Shown: positions 7,321 to 16,218 of the stretch, one piece after another | Position numbering within the stretch: position 1 is the first letter of the stretch | Layout of the letters: every line of letters begins with the position of its first letter | From: Ruegeria sp. R14_0 | GTDB lineage: Bacteria; Pseudomonadota; Alphaproteobacteria; Rhodobacterales; Rhodobacteraceae | NCBI RefSeq assembly: GCF_017743975.1 | Contig: NZ_JAGHRC010000001.1 | Location: forward strand, 992,001-1,056,000 | Length of the DNA: 64,000 nt | Direction: 5' to 3' | Made by a program: the position numbers and the translations under genes | The notes under the pieces: generated by a model | Seen by the model: only the letters and a program-made list of their open reading frames with translations | Told to the model about the DNA's origin: nothing | Database searches by the model: none

Positions 7321-8655
7321 TTACAGATAGTCCGAGCGCTGCAGCCCGTATTTCGCCATCTTCTCGTTTAGCGTCCGGCGCGGCAGGCACAACTCGTCCA
7401 TTACAGAGGCTATAGAGCCCTTGTGGCGACGCATCGTATTGTCGATCAGCATCCGCTCGAACGCTTCGACATATTCCTTGAGAGGCTTGCCTTCGGTCGT
7501 CATAACCGGCTGCATTTCCTCGTGATCGGACATCAATAGCGACGCAATCGTGCCCGAGCCGCGGCGCGATTGAAGGACCGCACGTTCCGCGATGTTAATC
7601 AACTGACGTACATTTCCTGGCCAGGGGGCTTGCAACAGTTGAGCAGCCTCCTGAGCGCTCACCTGCGGCGCTTCGCACCCGTATTCTTCCGAGAATTGCT
7701 CGCTCAGCCGCGTGAACAGCGTCAGGATGTCCTCTCCCCGCTGACGCAATGGCGGCATGGTGATCCGGAGCGCTGCTAGGCGATAGAACAGGTCGGGGCG
7801 CAGAACGTCTTCGCTGGTCTTGCCTGCCTCCTGCAGGTTGGAGATTGCGATGATACGCGTCTCGGCCGGGGTTCCCTGATCGTTCATCACGCTCAAAAGG
7901 CGCGCCTGAAGCGTATCGCTCAGCGCTTCGACATCCTCCAACACAAGGGTGCCACCGCGCGCCTCTTCGATGGCGGGCAATTGTGCGTCTTCAGGCATCA
8001 TCGGGCCGAACAGGCGCTTGGACAGCGCTTCTTCCTCAAGCGCCGCGCAAGAGACCAGAACGAATTTCTTGCCCGCCCTGCTGCCAACGGCATGAAGCGC
8101 GTGTGCCACCAGGGTTTTGCCCGTACCGGTCTCGCCATCAATCAGCACATGACCGTCGGCCTGCCCCAGGTCCAGAATGTCTTCGCGAAGCCGCTCCATG
8201 ACCGGGCTCGCCCCGATCAGCTTGTTCATGATCTGCGTGCCACCCGACAGCTCGCGCCGCAGGGCCCGGTTGTCCAGGGTCAAACGCCGCGCATTGCTGG
8301 CACGTTTGGCCAGTTCCGACATGCGGTCCGGGTTGAAGGGTTTTTCCAGGAAATCAAACGCACCAACGCGCATCGCCTCAACCGCCATGGGTACGTCGCC
8401 ATGGCCGGTGATCATGATGACCGGCAGCGTACTGTCTGCGCCCATCAGCTTTTTCAGCAATTGAATGCCGTCCATACCGGGCATTTTGATGTCCGAGATC
8501 ACGATGCCCGGATATTCGGGTCCCAAAACCTTCAACGCATCCTCGGCGCTGGCAAAGGTTTCCGTGTCATATCCCGACAGTGCCAGCCATTGGCTGATCG
8601 ACTGGCGCATGTCCTGTTCGTCATCCACAATGGCGATCTTCATGGCCTGTGCCAT
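7321..8655 (-). CDS. DctD-like response regulator (NtrC family) with degenerate AAA+ domain
   Basis: 444 residues: receiver domain (1-120, phosphoacceptor D55 in VISDIKMPGMDG), AAA+ domain with Walker A GETGTGKT (174-181), and a C-terminal Fis-type helix-turn-helix (SIASVMDELCLPRRTLNEKM). The stretch from LFG (216) to ARGGTLVLEDV is about nine residues shorter than in normal sigma-54 activators. The GAFTGA loop that touches sigma-54 is absent, and the Walker B acidic pair reads ED rather than DE. The arginine finger region (RPDLFYRL) remains. It may therefore act without sigma-54, as R. capsulatus NtrC does (established for NtrC, inferred here). The third codon ATG is preferred over the frame start at 8661 because the GAGG site is seven bases away. 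It follows the sensor gene by 12 bases. Confidence 0.85.
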   Translation of the reverse strand: MAQAMKIAIVDDEQDMRQSISQWLALSGYDTETFASAEDALKVLGPEYPGIVISDIKMPGMDGIQLLKKLMGADSTLPVIMITGHGDVPMAVEAMRVGAFDFLEKPFNPDRMSELAKRASNARRLTLDNRALRRELSGGTQIMNKLIGASPVMERLREDILDLGQADGHVLIDGETGTGKTLVAHALHAVGSRAGKKFVLVSCAALEEEALSKRLFGPMMPEDAQLPAIEEARGGTLVLEDVEALSDTLQARLLSVMNDQGTPAETRIIAISNLQEAGKTSEDVLRPDLFYRLAALRITMPPLRQRGEDILTLFTRLSEQFSEEYGCEAPQVSAQEAAQLLQAPWPGNVRQLINIAERAVLQSRRGSGTIASLLMSDHEEMQPVMTTEGKPLKEYVEAFERMLIDNTMRRHKGSIASVMDELCLPRRTLNEKMAKYGLQRSDYL

Positions 8656-8667
8656 AATCATTCCTCG

Positions 8668-10446
8668 TTATTCCGCGGCTTCAAGGCCGTCGCTTCCAAG
8701 TATCGGCAACTGCATTTCGAACACCGCCCCACCTTGCGGGCTGTTGCGAGCAGTCAGCCGTCCGCCATGGTCGTTCACGATCCCGGAAGAGATGGCAAGC
8801 CCCAGACCAACCCCATCACCGGGTTGCTTGGTAGTATAGAACGGTTCGAACAGGTTTTCGATGTCCTCGATTCCATAGCCATTATCGCGCACGGTCAGCA
8901 CCGCCATATCACCTGCCGCCAGTATGATTTCCACGTCCGGCTCGCTTACCGATTTGGTGGCGTCCAGCGCGTTGCGCAAGAGGTTCACCATGACCTGTTC
9001 GATCCGCATTCGGTCCCCCATAACCAACACCGGTTCATCCGGCAGGATCTGGGTAATCTTGACATGCCGCTGCCTCAGCTGAGGCTCCATCATCGACAGG
9101 GATGCGGCCAGTGCTTCGCTAAGATTTACAGGGGAAAACGCGTCCGCCCCCTTTCGCGCATAGGACTTAAGCTGCCGGGTAATCGCCCCCATCCGCTCGA
9201 TCAGCCCGTCAATCCGGCCAAAGCTTGCCAGCGCCTCTTCCGAGCGGTTGCGGCGTAACAACAGGCGCGCGCCGGCGAGATATGTCTTCATTGCAGCCAG
9301 AGGTTGATTGAGCTCATGACTGACGGCAGCTGACATCTCGCCCAGGGCTGCCAGTTTCGAGCTTTGGGCCAGGGTCTGTTCGGCAACTTCCAGCGTCTTT
9401 TCAACCCGTTCGCGCTCAGCAATTTCCCGCTTTAGCCTTGTGTTCAATGCGCGAAGCTCTGCCGACTCGCGCTGGAACAAAGCCATGCGGAACGTGGCGC
9501 GGCGGCTCAGCGCGTAAAAGGTCAACGCCAGAAGAATCGCAAAGCCCATGATCTCGAGCGCGATTACGCTGTTCACCTTTTCGCGAATCGATTGATAGGT
9601 GGTGAACGACGTCATTTTCCATCCCCGGAACGGGATGCGCGTCTCCATCCGCATCACCGCTTCGCCCTGCAGATAGGCATCAGGCGGCAGTGCTGTCCAA
9701 TCGGTCGTTGCCCGAATAGCGCGCTGAATGGCACCCTGCGGAGGCTGGCGCAGCATTGCGGCATTTTCTTCAAGGCCGCGCCATTGCGGTTCGGTCGTCA
9801 GAATGATGGCTCCGGTACTGTCGGTCACCATCACCGCATCAGAGATACCGGCCCAGGCACGTTCGAATTTCTGCAGATCGACCTCAACCACGATAACACC
9901 CAGAATCTCAGAGTTGGCCTCGATTCTGCGTGAATAGACAAAGCTGTAGCCGCCGGACTCGGTCTGGATCACCGTAAAGATCGTCGAGTTCGACCGGATC
10001 GCGTCGATGAAATAGGGCGAGTTGCGATGCGCCTCACCCAACCGCGCCCGGTCGGTTGCGGCAACCGACCGCCCATCCCCGTCCAAAAGCATCAGCGACG
10101 CCGCGCCAATCTCTTCGACGAACGAGATCAAACGCTGAGTAGAAAGCGAATAGTCACTGGATTGCAGGGCAGAAATCAGGGTGGGATCGCGGGCCAGAAG
10201 CTGAGGAACAATCGCGTTCCTGCGGAGTTCACTTAGCAGGTTCCCGGAGTACAGGGCCAGCCGCACCTCGGCGCGGTTCCGAGTTGACTCGGTAAAACGG
10301 TCGGTCAGAAGCCGGTTGGTCACGTAAACTGTCGTAACCGTCGCGATCAACAAGAAAATGACCGCCGCCCGCAGCCGCCAACCCAATGGCGCACCGCGAA
10401 ATGGTTTTGTCAGAAAGGACCAGCTAGAGCGAACTTCGGAACTCAT
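8668..10446 (-). CDS. DctB-like sensor histidine kinase
   Basis: 592 residues: cytoplasmic N-terminus, first membrane helix (about 25-46), a periplasmic double-Cache type sensing domain (about 50-290) containing short MLLDGDGRSVAATD and VMVTDSTGAIILT strands, second membrane helix (about 293-315), a coiled-coil linker, HisKA domain with H377 in SAAVSHELNQPLAAMKTYL, and an HATPase domain with the N-box NLLRNALDAT and G-boxes (DNGYGIEDI, GVGLGLAISSGIV). The architecture matches DctB, which senses C4-dicarboxylates. No dctPQM transporter is next to it, so the ligand is uncertain. It is co-directional with the dctD-like gene downstream and starts 36 bases after purQ. Confidence 0.88.
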   Translation of the reverse strand: MSSEVRSSWSFLTKPFRGAPLGWRLRAAVIFLLIATVTTVYVTNRLLTDRFTESTRNRAEVRLALYSGNLLSELRRNAIVPQLLARDPTLISALQSSDYSLSTQRLISFVEEIGAASLMLLDGDGRSVAATDRARLGEAHRNSPYFIDAIRSNSTIFTVIQTESGGYSFVYSRRIEANSEILGVIVVEVDLQKFERAWAGISDAVMVTDSTGAIILTTEPQWRGLEENAAMLRQPPQGAIQRAIRATTDWTALPPDAYLQGEAVMRMETRIPFRGWKMTSFTTYQSIREKVNSVIALEIMGFAILLALTFYALSRRATFRMALFQRESAELRALNTRLKREIAERERVEKTLEVAEQTLAQSSKLAALGEMSAAVSHELNQPLAAMKTYLAGARLLLRRNRSEEALASFGRIDGLIERMGAITRQLKSYARKGADAFSPVNLSEALAASLSMMEPQLRQRHVKITQILPDEPVLVMGDRMRIEQVMVNLLRNALDATKSVSEPDVEIILAAGDMAVLTVRDNGYGIEDIENLFEPFYTTKQPGDGVGLGLAISSGIVNDHGGRLTARNSPQGGAVFEMQLPILGSDGLEAAE

Positions 10447-10482
10447 CCCGGAAAGTTACGCGGGCTGGGGCGCAAGCTCAAG

Positions 10483-11151
10483 TCACGCGGGAGCAAGAAC
10501 GCCAGACAATGCGCGGAACAATGCCGTCCCGTCAGTTCCACCGTGACCCTCGTCCGCCGCACGTTCGGGGTGTGGCATCATCCCCAAGACCCTGCGGTTC
10601 TCGGACAGGATACCGGCAATGTCACCGACCGAGCCGTTCGGATTCTCGGTATAGGTGAACGCGATGCGATCCTGGTCTTTCAGTTTGGCCAGCATCTCAT
10701 CATCCGCGAAAAAGTTGCCGTCGTGGTGCGCGATTGGGATACCGATCACATCGCCAGCGTTATAGCCCTCGGTAAAGGCGCTGTCGCTGGTTTCCACTTT
10801 CAGGCCGACTGTACGGCAGATGTATTTCAGACCGGCATTGCGCAGCAGTGCACCGGGCAGGATGCCGGTTTCGGTCAGGATCTGAAACCCGTTGCAGACG
10901 CCGAGCGCATATCCACCACGTTCTGTATGTTCGACCACGGCCTTGCAGATCGGCGATTGCGCGGCGATGGCACCGCAGCGCAGGTAGTCACCATAGGAAA
11001 AACCACCCGGCACACCGACAATGTCCACGCCCGCAGGCAGTGCGGCATCCTTGTGCCAGACCATATCGACCTGAAACCCCGCCTGTTCAAAAGCGACGGC
11101 CAGATCACGGTCACAGTTGGACCCGGGGAATACGATGACAGCTGCGCGCAT
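10483..11151 (-). CDS. purQ: Phosphoribosylformylglycinamidine synthase, glutaminase subunit PurQ
   Basis: A 222-residue class I glutamine amidotransferase. The nucleophile is C86 in [12 protein letters not shown] and the His/Glu of the triad lie in [10 protein letters not shown] near the C-terminus. PurQ supplies ammonia to PurL for the fourth step of purine synthesis (FGAR to FGAM); PurS bridges the two. The small PurL in this window (32.5 kb) needs exactly these separate PurQ and PurS subunits. The gene lies 11 bases downstream of an alcohol dehydrogenase gene that separates it from purS, an unusual order. The stop is 36 bases before the dctB-like gene. Confidence 0.97.
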   Translation of the reverse strand: MRAAVIVFPGSNCDRDLAVAFEQAGFQVDMVWHKDAALPAGVDIVGVPGGFSYGDYLRCGAIAAQSPICKAVVEHTERGGYALGVCNGFQILTETGILPGALLRNAGLKYICRTVGLKVETSDSAFTEGYNAGDVIGIPIAHHDGNFFADDEMLAKLKDQDRIAFTYTENPNGSVGDIAGILSENRRVLGMMPHPERAADEGHGGTDGTALFRALSGVLAPA

Positions 11152-11162
11152 GGCGGGCCCTC

Positions 11163-12206
11163 CTACGAGACAAAATCGGTGACCACGGCAACACCCGGCG
11201 GTGCTGGATGGTCGAAAGCGGCAAGCTCATCACTCACCTGATTCAAGGTTATCTTTCGCGTCACGAGCGGGCTCAGATCAACTGATCCGCCAGAAATCAG
11301 CGAAATAAGTGAGGGATACCGCCAGCTTGGCATACCCCGCGTTCCATAGACGGCCAATTGACCCGAGTACAGAACATCCATCGGCAGGGACATCTCGGCA
11401 TGATCGCCGGTTGGCATGCCGATTTGTACCATACGCCCCAGTTTGCGCAGAGACTTGAGGGAAGCAACGGTGGTGGTTTCAATCCCCAAAGCCTCAATCG
11501 CGACATGAGCACCACCGCCGGTGATGTCTTTGACGGCCTGAGGCGCATCGTCCGTTGCAGCATTCACCACCGCGTCGGCGCCAAGGCTTTTGGCATAGGC
11601 CAGTTTGTCGTCGGCAATATCGACCACGACAACGCGTGCGCCCAACGCCTTGCCCAGCAACAGCGTTGAAATCCCAACACCGCCGCCGCCGTATACGGCC
11701 AGCCATTCCCCGCCTTGCAACTGCGCGCGCCCGACCAGCGCCTGCCATGCAGTTGTAACGCGACACCCCAGCGCCGCTGCAATTTCCGGAGCAAGCGTAT
11801 CAGGAAGCGCCGTCAGATTGGCATCTGCATGCGCGACAGCAATATATTCGGCAAAAGCCCCGTCGCAGGTAAAGCCCGGCACGACCTGATCCGCGCAGAT
11901 GGTCTGATGTCCTTGGGCGCAATCCGGGCAATGACCACAAGCCAGGATAAAAGGTGCGATCACCCTGTCCCCGACCTTCCAACGGCTGACACGCGGGCCG
12001 ACTGCGACCACCTCGCCGCAGTATTCATGCCCCGGGGTCATGGGAAGAACAACATCGGGGTCCGAGCCTGACCACGCGTGCCAATCCGAGCGGCAAACGC
12101 CGCAGGCCAGCACACGCACGACAACGCCGTCCTCTGCCGGTTCCGGGTCAGCAACGGTCGCCAGCTCAAGGGGCTGACGATAGGTGATCAGACGCGCAGC
12201 CCGCAT
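11163..12206 (-). CDS. Zinc-dependent alcohol dehydrogenase (MDR superfamily)
   Basis: 347 residues. The catalytic-zinc region is [11 protein letters not shown] with [12 protein letters not shown]. The structural-zinc lobe is [16 protein letters not shown] with four cysteines in C-x2-C-x2-C-x7-C spacing. The nucleotide-binding fold has GGGGVG ([20 protein letters not shown]), and a following acidic residue (VVVDIADD) favours NAD. Substrate is unknown; the family oxidises alcohols or reduces aldehydes. The frame continues 61 codons upstream into purS, but MRAARLITY at 12206 is the natural N-terminus and begins 4 bases after the purS stop. It sits between purS and purQ, so it is probably co-transcribed with purine genes, though no biochemical link is known to me. 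Confidence 0.88.
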   Translation of the reverse strand: MRAARLITYRQPLELATVADPEPAEDGVVVRVLACGVCRSDWHAWSGSDPDVVLPMTPGHEYCGEVVAVGPRVSRWKVGDRVIAPFILACGHCPDCAQGHQTICADQVVPGFTCDGAFAEYIAVAHADANLTALPDTLAPEIAAALGCRVTTAWQALVGRAQLQGGEWLAVYGGGGVGISTLLLGKALGARVVVVDIADDKLAYAKSLGADAVVNAATDDAPQAVKDITGGGAHVAIEALGIETTTVASLKSLRKLGRMVQIGMPTGDHAEMSLPMDVLYSGQLAVYGTRGMPSWRYPSLISLISGGSVDLSPLVTRKITLNQVSDELAAFDHPAPPGVAVVTDFVS

Positions 12207-12210
12207 CGGT

Positions 12211-12441
12211 TCAGACCAGTTCGATCTCGTAGCGCTCGATGACAGTATTGGCCAACAGCTTTTCGCACATCTCGGTGATGTCCGCCTCGGTCGCGCCCTC
12301 GGCCAATTCAAGGTCGATGACCTTGCCCTGACGCACGCCTTCGACCTGATCAAAGCCCATGGCACCCAATGCGTGACGCACTGCCTCACCCTGCGGGTCC
12401 AGAACCCCGTTTTTGAGCATCACATGCACACGTGCTTTCAT
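12211..12441 (-). CDS. purS: Phosphoribosylformylglycinamidine synthase subunit PurS
   Basis: 76 residues with the PurS pattern: an opening MKARVHVMLKNGVLDPQGEA, then GFDQVEGVRQGKVIDLEL, and a C-terminal ANTVIERYEIE strand. PurS dimers bridge PurL and PurQ and channel ammonia. Length is typical (about 80). It is the first gene of the purS-adh-purQ run; the next stop/start junction downstream has a 4-base gap, so translation of the dehydrogenase is likely coupled to it. Confidence 0.95.
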   Translation of the reverse strand: MKARVHVMLKNGVLDPQGEAVRHALGAMGFDQVEGVRQGKVIDLELAEGATEADITEMCEKLLANTVIERYEIELV

Positions 12442-12555
12442 TCTCGCAACTCCAGCTGAGGGCCTCGGTTCAGACCCGTTCCGTTGCGCGGGGGATAACC
12501 TGCCGATGGGCGTTCGACAACCCTTGTCGGCACACAGTTTGTGGCACGTCCAAAC

Positions 12556-13218
12556 TCAATTCCCGCCAGTCAGCCCGGGATAGCGGGCATCAACCGCGTC
12601 AAACGCACCTGTCAGCACCATCTCAACCGCGACTGCCACAAGAATGATCGCCATTACCCGCGTCAGGACGTTGATCATTGTCGAACCCAGAAACCGTGAA
12701 ATCGGAACGGCAAACAGCAGTCCGACCCCGGTTATCGCACAGGCGATCAGAATAGCGGCACCCAGCGTCACGATTTCCGCGCCATCTGACAAGGTATGCG
12801 CAAACACGATCGTCGTTGCGATCGTGGCCGGCCCAAAGGTCAGAGGAATGGCCAGAGGCACCACGGCAATGTTGGACTTTTTCTCGTGGCCTGCATCCAC
12901 CGCTTTTTGATCGCTTTGCGAGGGTTCTGCGGTATTCAGCATCGACATTCCGATCCCAAGGATTATCAGGCCACCGGCAATTCGGAATGACGCGACATCA
13001 ATACCGAAGACGGCCAGAATCTCCTCTCCGACCAGCACGACGGCAATCGACGATGCCACCACAGACCCCGTGACAATCAAGGCAACGCGCTTACGTTCGG
13101 CGGCCGTGTAGCCTTGGGTCATGCTCAGAAAGATCGGGATGCCGTAGAGCGGATTGAAAATGGCCATCAATGCCGCGAAGTACTTCAAAAAGACAGCGTG
13201 ATCAAAGAGTTCGGCCAT
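12556..13218 (-). CDS. MarC-family inner-membrane protein
   Basis: 220 residues with six hydrophobic segments and the family motifs FNPLYGIPIFLSMTQGYT near the N-terminus and PLAIPLTFGPATIATTIV in the middle. MarC (UPF0056) proteins are multi-pass inner-membrane proteins whose function is not settled; an early link to multiple antibiotic resistance was withdrawn. It lies between purC and purS on the same strand, but the purC terminator at 13298-13329 separates it from purC. Confidence 0.88.
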   Translation of the reverse strand: MAELFDHAVFLKYFAALMAIFNPLYGIPIFLSMTQGYTAAERKRVALIVTGSVVASSIAVVLVGEEILAVFGIDVASFRIAGGLIILGIGMSMLNTAEPSQSDQKAVDAGHEKKSNIAVVPLAIPLTFGPATIATTIVFAHTLSDGAEIVTLGAAILIACAITGVGLLFAVPISRFLGSTMINVLTRVMAIILVAVAVEMVLTGAFDAVDARYPGLTGGN

Positions 13219-13297
13219 GGGATGAATTTACCTTGGTTTCAGGTCAGTCCGACAATGAAGGCAGTAACCCATCGTGTCAAACAACCAATTCCAAAGC

Positions 13298-13329
13298 AAA
13301 AAGCGCCACGTCCTTCGACGCAGCGCTTT
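13298..13329 (-). terminator. Rho-independent terminator of purC
   Basis: On the minus strand AAAGCGC...GCGCTTT closes an interrupted hairpin (inner stem CGTC/GACG) followed by a run of T. It lies 27 bases after the purC stop codon. Confidence 0.85.
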
Positions 13330-13356
13330 GAATGGTTCTGCCTTTTATTTAGCCGA

Positions 13357-14112
13357 TCAGTTGATCAGCGTAGGCTTTGTGACGTTGCTTTGCGGCAAGA
13401 CGCCCAGACGACGCGCAACCTCGGAATAAGCGTCCGTCAGGTTGCCCAGATCGCGTCGGAACACGTCCTTGTCCAGTTTCTGGCCTGTTTCGATATCCCA
13501 CAGGCGGCAGCTGTCAGGGCTGATTTCATCTGCCACGATCAGGCGCTGGAAATCTCCGTCGAACACGCGGCCAGTCTCGATCTTGAAGTCGACCAGCCGA
13601 ATGCCGACGGCCAGCATCACGCCGCTCATGAAATCATTCACGCGTAGCGCGAGGCTTAGGATATCGTCCATGTCCTGCTGACTGGCCCAGCCGAAGGCCG
13701 CAATATGCTCCTCGGTCACCAGCGGATCGCCAAGCGAGTCGTCCTTGTAGCAGTATTCGACAATCGGGCGTGGCAGTTGCGTCCCTTCGGCAATACCCAA
13801 ACGCTTGGACATCGTACCGGCCGCATAGTTGCGAACGATGACCTCAAGCGGGACAATCTCACAGTTACGAACAAGTTGTTCGCGCATGTTCAGGCGGCGG
13901 ATAAAGTGTGTCGGCACCCCAATCTGATTGAGGCCGGTCATGAAGAACTCGCTCAGGCGGTTGTTCAGAACACCTTTCCCGTCGATGACGTCTTTCTTTT
14001 CCGCGTTGAATGCGGTGGCATCATCTTTGAAATACTGGACGATCGTGCCCGGTTCGGGGCCTTCATACAGAATCTTCGCTTTGCCTTCGTAGATCTTTTT
14101 GCGACGCGCCAT
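13357..14112 (-). CDS. purC: Phosphoribosylaminoimidazole-succinocarboxamide synthase
   Basis: 251 residues; SAICAR synthase joins aspartate to CAIR with ATP in de novo purine synthesis. The N-terminus [14 protein letters not shown] is the ATP-binding signature, followed by [19 protein letters not shown] and the CAIR-binding [17 protein letters not shown]. The C-terminal [15 protein letters not shown] is also diagnostic. The frame is open 33 codons upstream; the ATG at 14112 is preferred because the protein then has normal length and a GAAGG ribosome-binding site lies in front of it. The DUF4261 gene ends 82 bases upstream on the same strand. Confidence 0.97.
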   Translation of the reverse strand: MARRKKIYEGKAKILYEGPEPGTIVQYFKDDATAFNAEKKDVIDGKGVLNNRLSEFFMTGLNQIGVPTHFIRRLNMREQLVRNCEIVPLEVIVRNYAAGTMSKRLGIAEGTQLPRPIVEYCYKDDSLGDPLVTEEHIAAFGWASQQDMDDILSLALRVNDFMSGVMLAVGIRLVDFKIETGRVFDGDFQRLIVADEISPDSCRLWDIETGQKLDKDVFRRDLGNLTDAYSEVARRLGVLPQSNVTKPTLIN

Positions 14113-14194
14113 CGGGGCCCCTTCCATATCGGCAATACGCGAATACCGCGCAGTTGCCGCCCTCATAGTGCAGCGCGCCGCTACCCGCAAGTTG

Positions 14195-15175
14195 TCAGGC
14201 GTCGCGCCCACCTCTCATCATTCGTTTAAAGAAACCCATTCTAGATCGTACCTGAACTTCCTGCCCCGGCGGCGGAGGACTGCTGTGCATCTCTCCAATT
14301 TCCTCTTCGTGGTCAAACGGGCTTTTTGGGTGCACAAGCACCCATGCGTCACAGGAAGACCCGTTCGTGCCCTTGGGCGCGAACCGGATACGCATGGAGT
14401 CCTCGCGCGACTGTCCCTCGTGTCCCAGCGTATCGCCATCATTGAAGCTGTGGCCAAAGGCAGCCAACATTGCTGCGGTCATGCTAAGCGTTGCGGCCGC
14501 GTTTTCCAGATCAATCGGCGCGGCCGCTAGGCTCACTTCACACCCCTTGAGCGGACTCAGGCCGTTGGTGACACCCCCCACGAGCTGTTTGCCATTGTCT
14601 TTAAACCCGTTCAGGCGCATGCCGACCCATTGTTCAACCGGAATGTCGTCCGAAATCGCCTTGTCGGCCATGGCGACCACGTCTGACGGGCGTAAGAAGT
14701 GATCAGCGCTTTCCCAATACACGGCTAACGCAACGGGAAGCTTGGCGAAAAGAGCTGCTATGCAAGAACATAGACGGGCCGCCCGAAACGCTTGTATTTC
14801 ATCGCCTGCTTTAGCCCCGGTCGTTACACAAATGTAAGACTTGTTGTACTGCAGCGCTTGCGTCACCTCGGGAAAGGTCAACCTTTGCCAAGGTGTGAGC
14901 TGTTCCGGATCCCATGTGCCATAACCGGGCAAGCGGATCAGTGTCGCAATTGTGCTGTCCGCCCCCTCGGCACCCAAAAGAATCGGCGTGGTGATGAATT
15001 GATCGGTATCGCAATCCTGATTCATCCCGAACCCGGTCTCAGTCCGCAGTTCCAGCGACGGGTAATCTTCAAGCAGGGCCTGTTCGATCTCGGCTGAATT
15101 GAACTGAATAGCTTCAGACAGCAAAATATAGGCACTGAATCCGACGCGATCCTCGTCTCCGTCCTTTGCTCCCAT
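14195..15175 (-). CDS. DUF4261-like protein of unknown function
   Basis: 326 residues, soluble, no signal peptide. A central segment with [20 protein letters not shown] followed by [19 protein letters not shown] resembles the DUF4261 pattern (a hydrophobic helix, then AVYW and a proline-valine strand). A further block is [20 protein letters not shown]. The C-terminal 60 residues are polar and proline-rich and end in a basic tail. Function is unknown. Its ATG touches the stop of the TerB-like gene (TAA then ATG), so the two are translated together; that pairing is the only functional hint. Family assignment is from memory of the pattern and should be treated as tentative. Confidence 0.6.
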   Translation of the reverse strand: MGAKDGDEDRVGFSAYILLSEAIQFNSAEIEQALLEDYPSLELRTETGFGMNQDCDTDQFITTPILLGAEGADSTIATLIRLPGYGTWDPEQLTPWQRLTFPEVTQALQYNKSYICVTTGAKAGDEIQAFRAARLCSCIAALFAKLPVALAVYWESADHFLRPSDVVAMADKAISDDIPVEQWVGMRLNGFKDNGKQLVGGVTNGLSPLKGCEVSLAAAPIDLENAAATLSMTAAMLAAFGHSFNDGDTLGHEGQSREDSMRIRFAPKGTNGSSCDAWVLVHPKSPFDHEEEIGEMHSSPPPPGQEVQVRSRMGFFKRMMRGGRDA

Positions 15176-15622
15176 TTATGCCGCCGCTGATCTTTGCATC
15201 ATGGTGACGACGTGAACGATGCTTTCAAACGCCTGATCGCTTAGTTGCAGGCGCGAGGCAGTGCCCGACAGCACGTTTTTTTCGGATTCCTCCAGCACTC
15301 CGTCGGCCATCGCGACGCGCATTGCAAAACAGAACGCTGTTTCCCGCAAGGCAGGCGACAAAAGTTGCGCACTTTCCGTAATCACTTTGTCCGGGCCGCT
15401 TTTTTGCAGGTCTTTCAGAACTGTCTTGATCAGTTCGCCAGTTGCTTTGCCACCCAGCGGCAAAAAGATCGGGCTGAATGTGAGCATGTTGGTCAATTGA
15501 ATAACTTCAGCATCGTCGATACGGCCATCCGCAGCCATCGTTAGAACAGCGGGGGCCAAGACCGCACGGGCAATGGACGTGTCTTGAGAAGAGCCGCCCC
15601 GCAGTCGCGAAAAAAGAGCCAT
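15176..15622 (-). CDS. TerB-like (tellurite resistance TerB fold) protein
   Basis: 148 residues, all-helical. It has the two acidic, calcium-loop-like segments typical of the TerB fold: MAADGRIDDAEV near residue 30-41 and MADGVLEESEKN near 105-116. TerB-type proteins bind metal and appear in membrane or stress-associated complexes. Two ATG codons are adjacent; the second (15622) has the better spacing of six bases from the AGGAG site. It is first in an operon with the DUF4261 gene and probably transcribed from the AT-rich divergent region it shares with the F1 zeta-subunit gene. Confidence 0.75.
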   Translation of the reverse strand: MALFSRLRGGSSQDTSIARAVLAPAVLTMAADGRIDDAEVIQLTNMLTFSPIFLPLGGKATGELIKTVLKDLQKSGPDKVITESAQLLSPALRETAFCFAMRVAMADGVLEESEKNVLSGTASRLQLSDQAFESIVHVVTMMQRSAAA

Positions 15623-15784
15623 CATATTCTCCTAAAATACTATACTTATACGGAGCCTTATGCAGCCCCCTGCAACATTTGGTTGCACAGTACATTTGGT
15701 CGCGCAACGGCTGTTTTCGCTATACATTCCAGTGTGATTTTTTTATCTGTTTAACAAGATTCTGGAATATGAGGTCCCCAACCA

Positions 15785-16102
15785 ATGACCACTTTTGACG
15801 AACGCGAAAACGCTTTTGAGGCAAAATTCGCACATGATGAGGAAATGCAGTTCAAGGCGCAGGCGCGTTGTAACAAGCTGCTGGGCCTCTGGGCTGCAGA
15901 AAAACTGGGCAAGTCCGGTGAGGCTGCGGAAGATTATGCCAAAACGGTTGTGATCGCCGATATGGAAGAAGCTGGCCACGAAGACGTGGTCCGCAAGGTA
16001 TCGGGTGATCTGGGCTCGTTGTCTTCGGATGACGAGATCCGCGCCAAAATGGCCGAGCTTCTGCCCGAAGCCAAAGCTCAGGTGATGAGCGAAACCGAGT
16101 AA
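15785..16102 (+). CDS. F1Fo-ATPase inhibitor zeta subunit (DUF1476)
   Basis: 105 residues starting MTTFDERENAFEAKFAHDEE, the signature of the alphaproteobacterial zeta subunit that inserts its N-terminus into F1-ATPase and blocks reverse (ATP-hydrolysing) rotation. The four-helix composition and acidic, Ala/Glu/Lys-rich sequence fit. It is not near the atp operon, which is usual for this gene. It is divergent from the TerB-like gene across about 160 AT-rich bases and followed by a hairpin at 16149-16177. Confidence 0.92.
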   Translation: MTTFDERENAFEAKFAHDEEMQFKAQARCNKLLGLWAAEKLGKSGEAAEDYAKTVVIADMEEAGHEDVVRKVSGDLGSLSSDDEIRAKMAELLPEAKAQVMSETE

Positions 16103-16114
16103 CCAGCCACTCTG

Positions 16115-16131
16115 CTCATGATCTTCATGAG
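16115..16131 (+). promoter_or_regulatory. Inverted repeat CTCATGA-TCT-TCATGAG in the bmt leader
   Basis: A perfect 7-bp inverted repeat with a 3-base centre. A third copy of TCATGAG lies at 16159-16165 inside the loop of the next hairpin and could pair with the first arm instead. The arrangement could be an operator or a switching RNA leader; I cannot decide between them from sequence. Confidence 0.4.
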
Positions 16132-16148
16132 TTTTATGAATTTGATTT

Positions 16149-16177
16149 GACGCCCCGGTCATGAGACACGGGGCGTC
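16149..16177 (+). terminator. Strong hairpin between the zeta-subunit gene and bmt
   Basis: GACGCCCCG and CGGGGCGTC form a 9-bp stem with an 11-base loop, followed by TAAATTAT rather than a clean T-run. It may terminate the zeta-subunit transcript or attenuate the methyltransferase gene. Confidence 0.6.
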
Positions 16178-16218
16178 TAAATTATAACGGCCAAAAACGG
16201 CCCTTTGGGAATGCCCCC

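Noticed and set aside
12207..12389. 61-codon N-terminal extension of the alcohol dehydrogenase
   Set aside because: It is the shifted frame of purS, and the conserved N-terminus begins at 12206.
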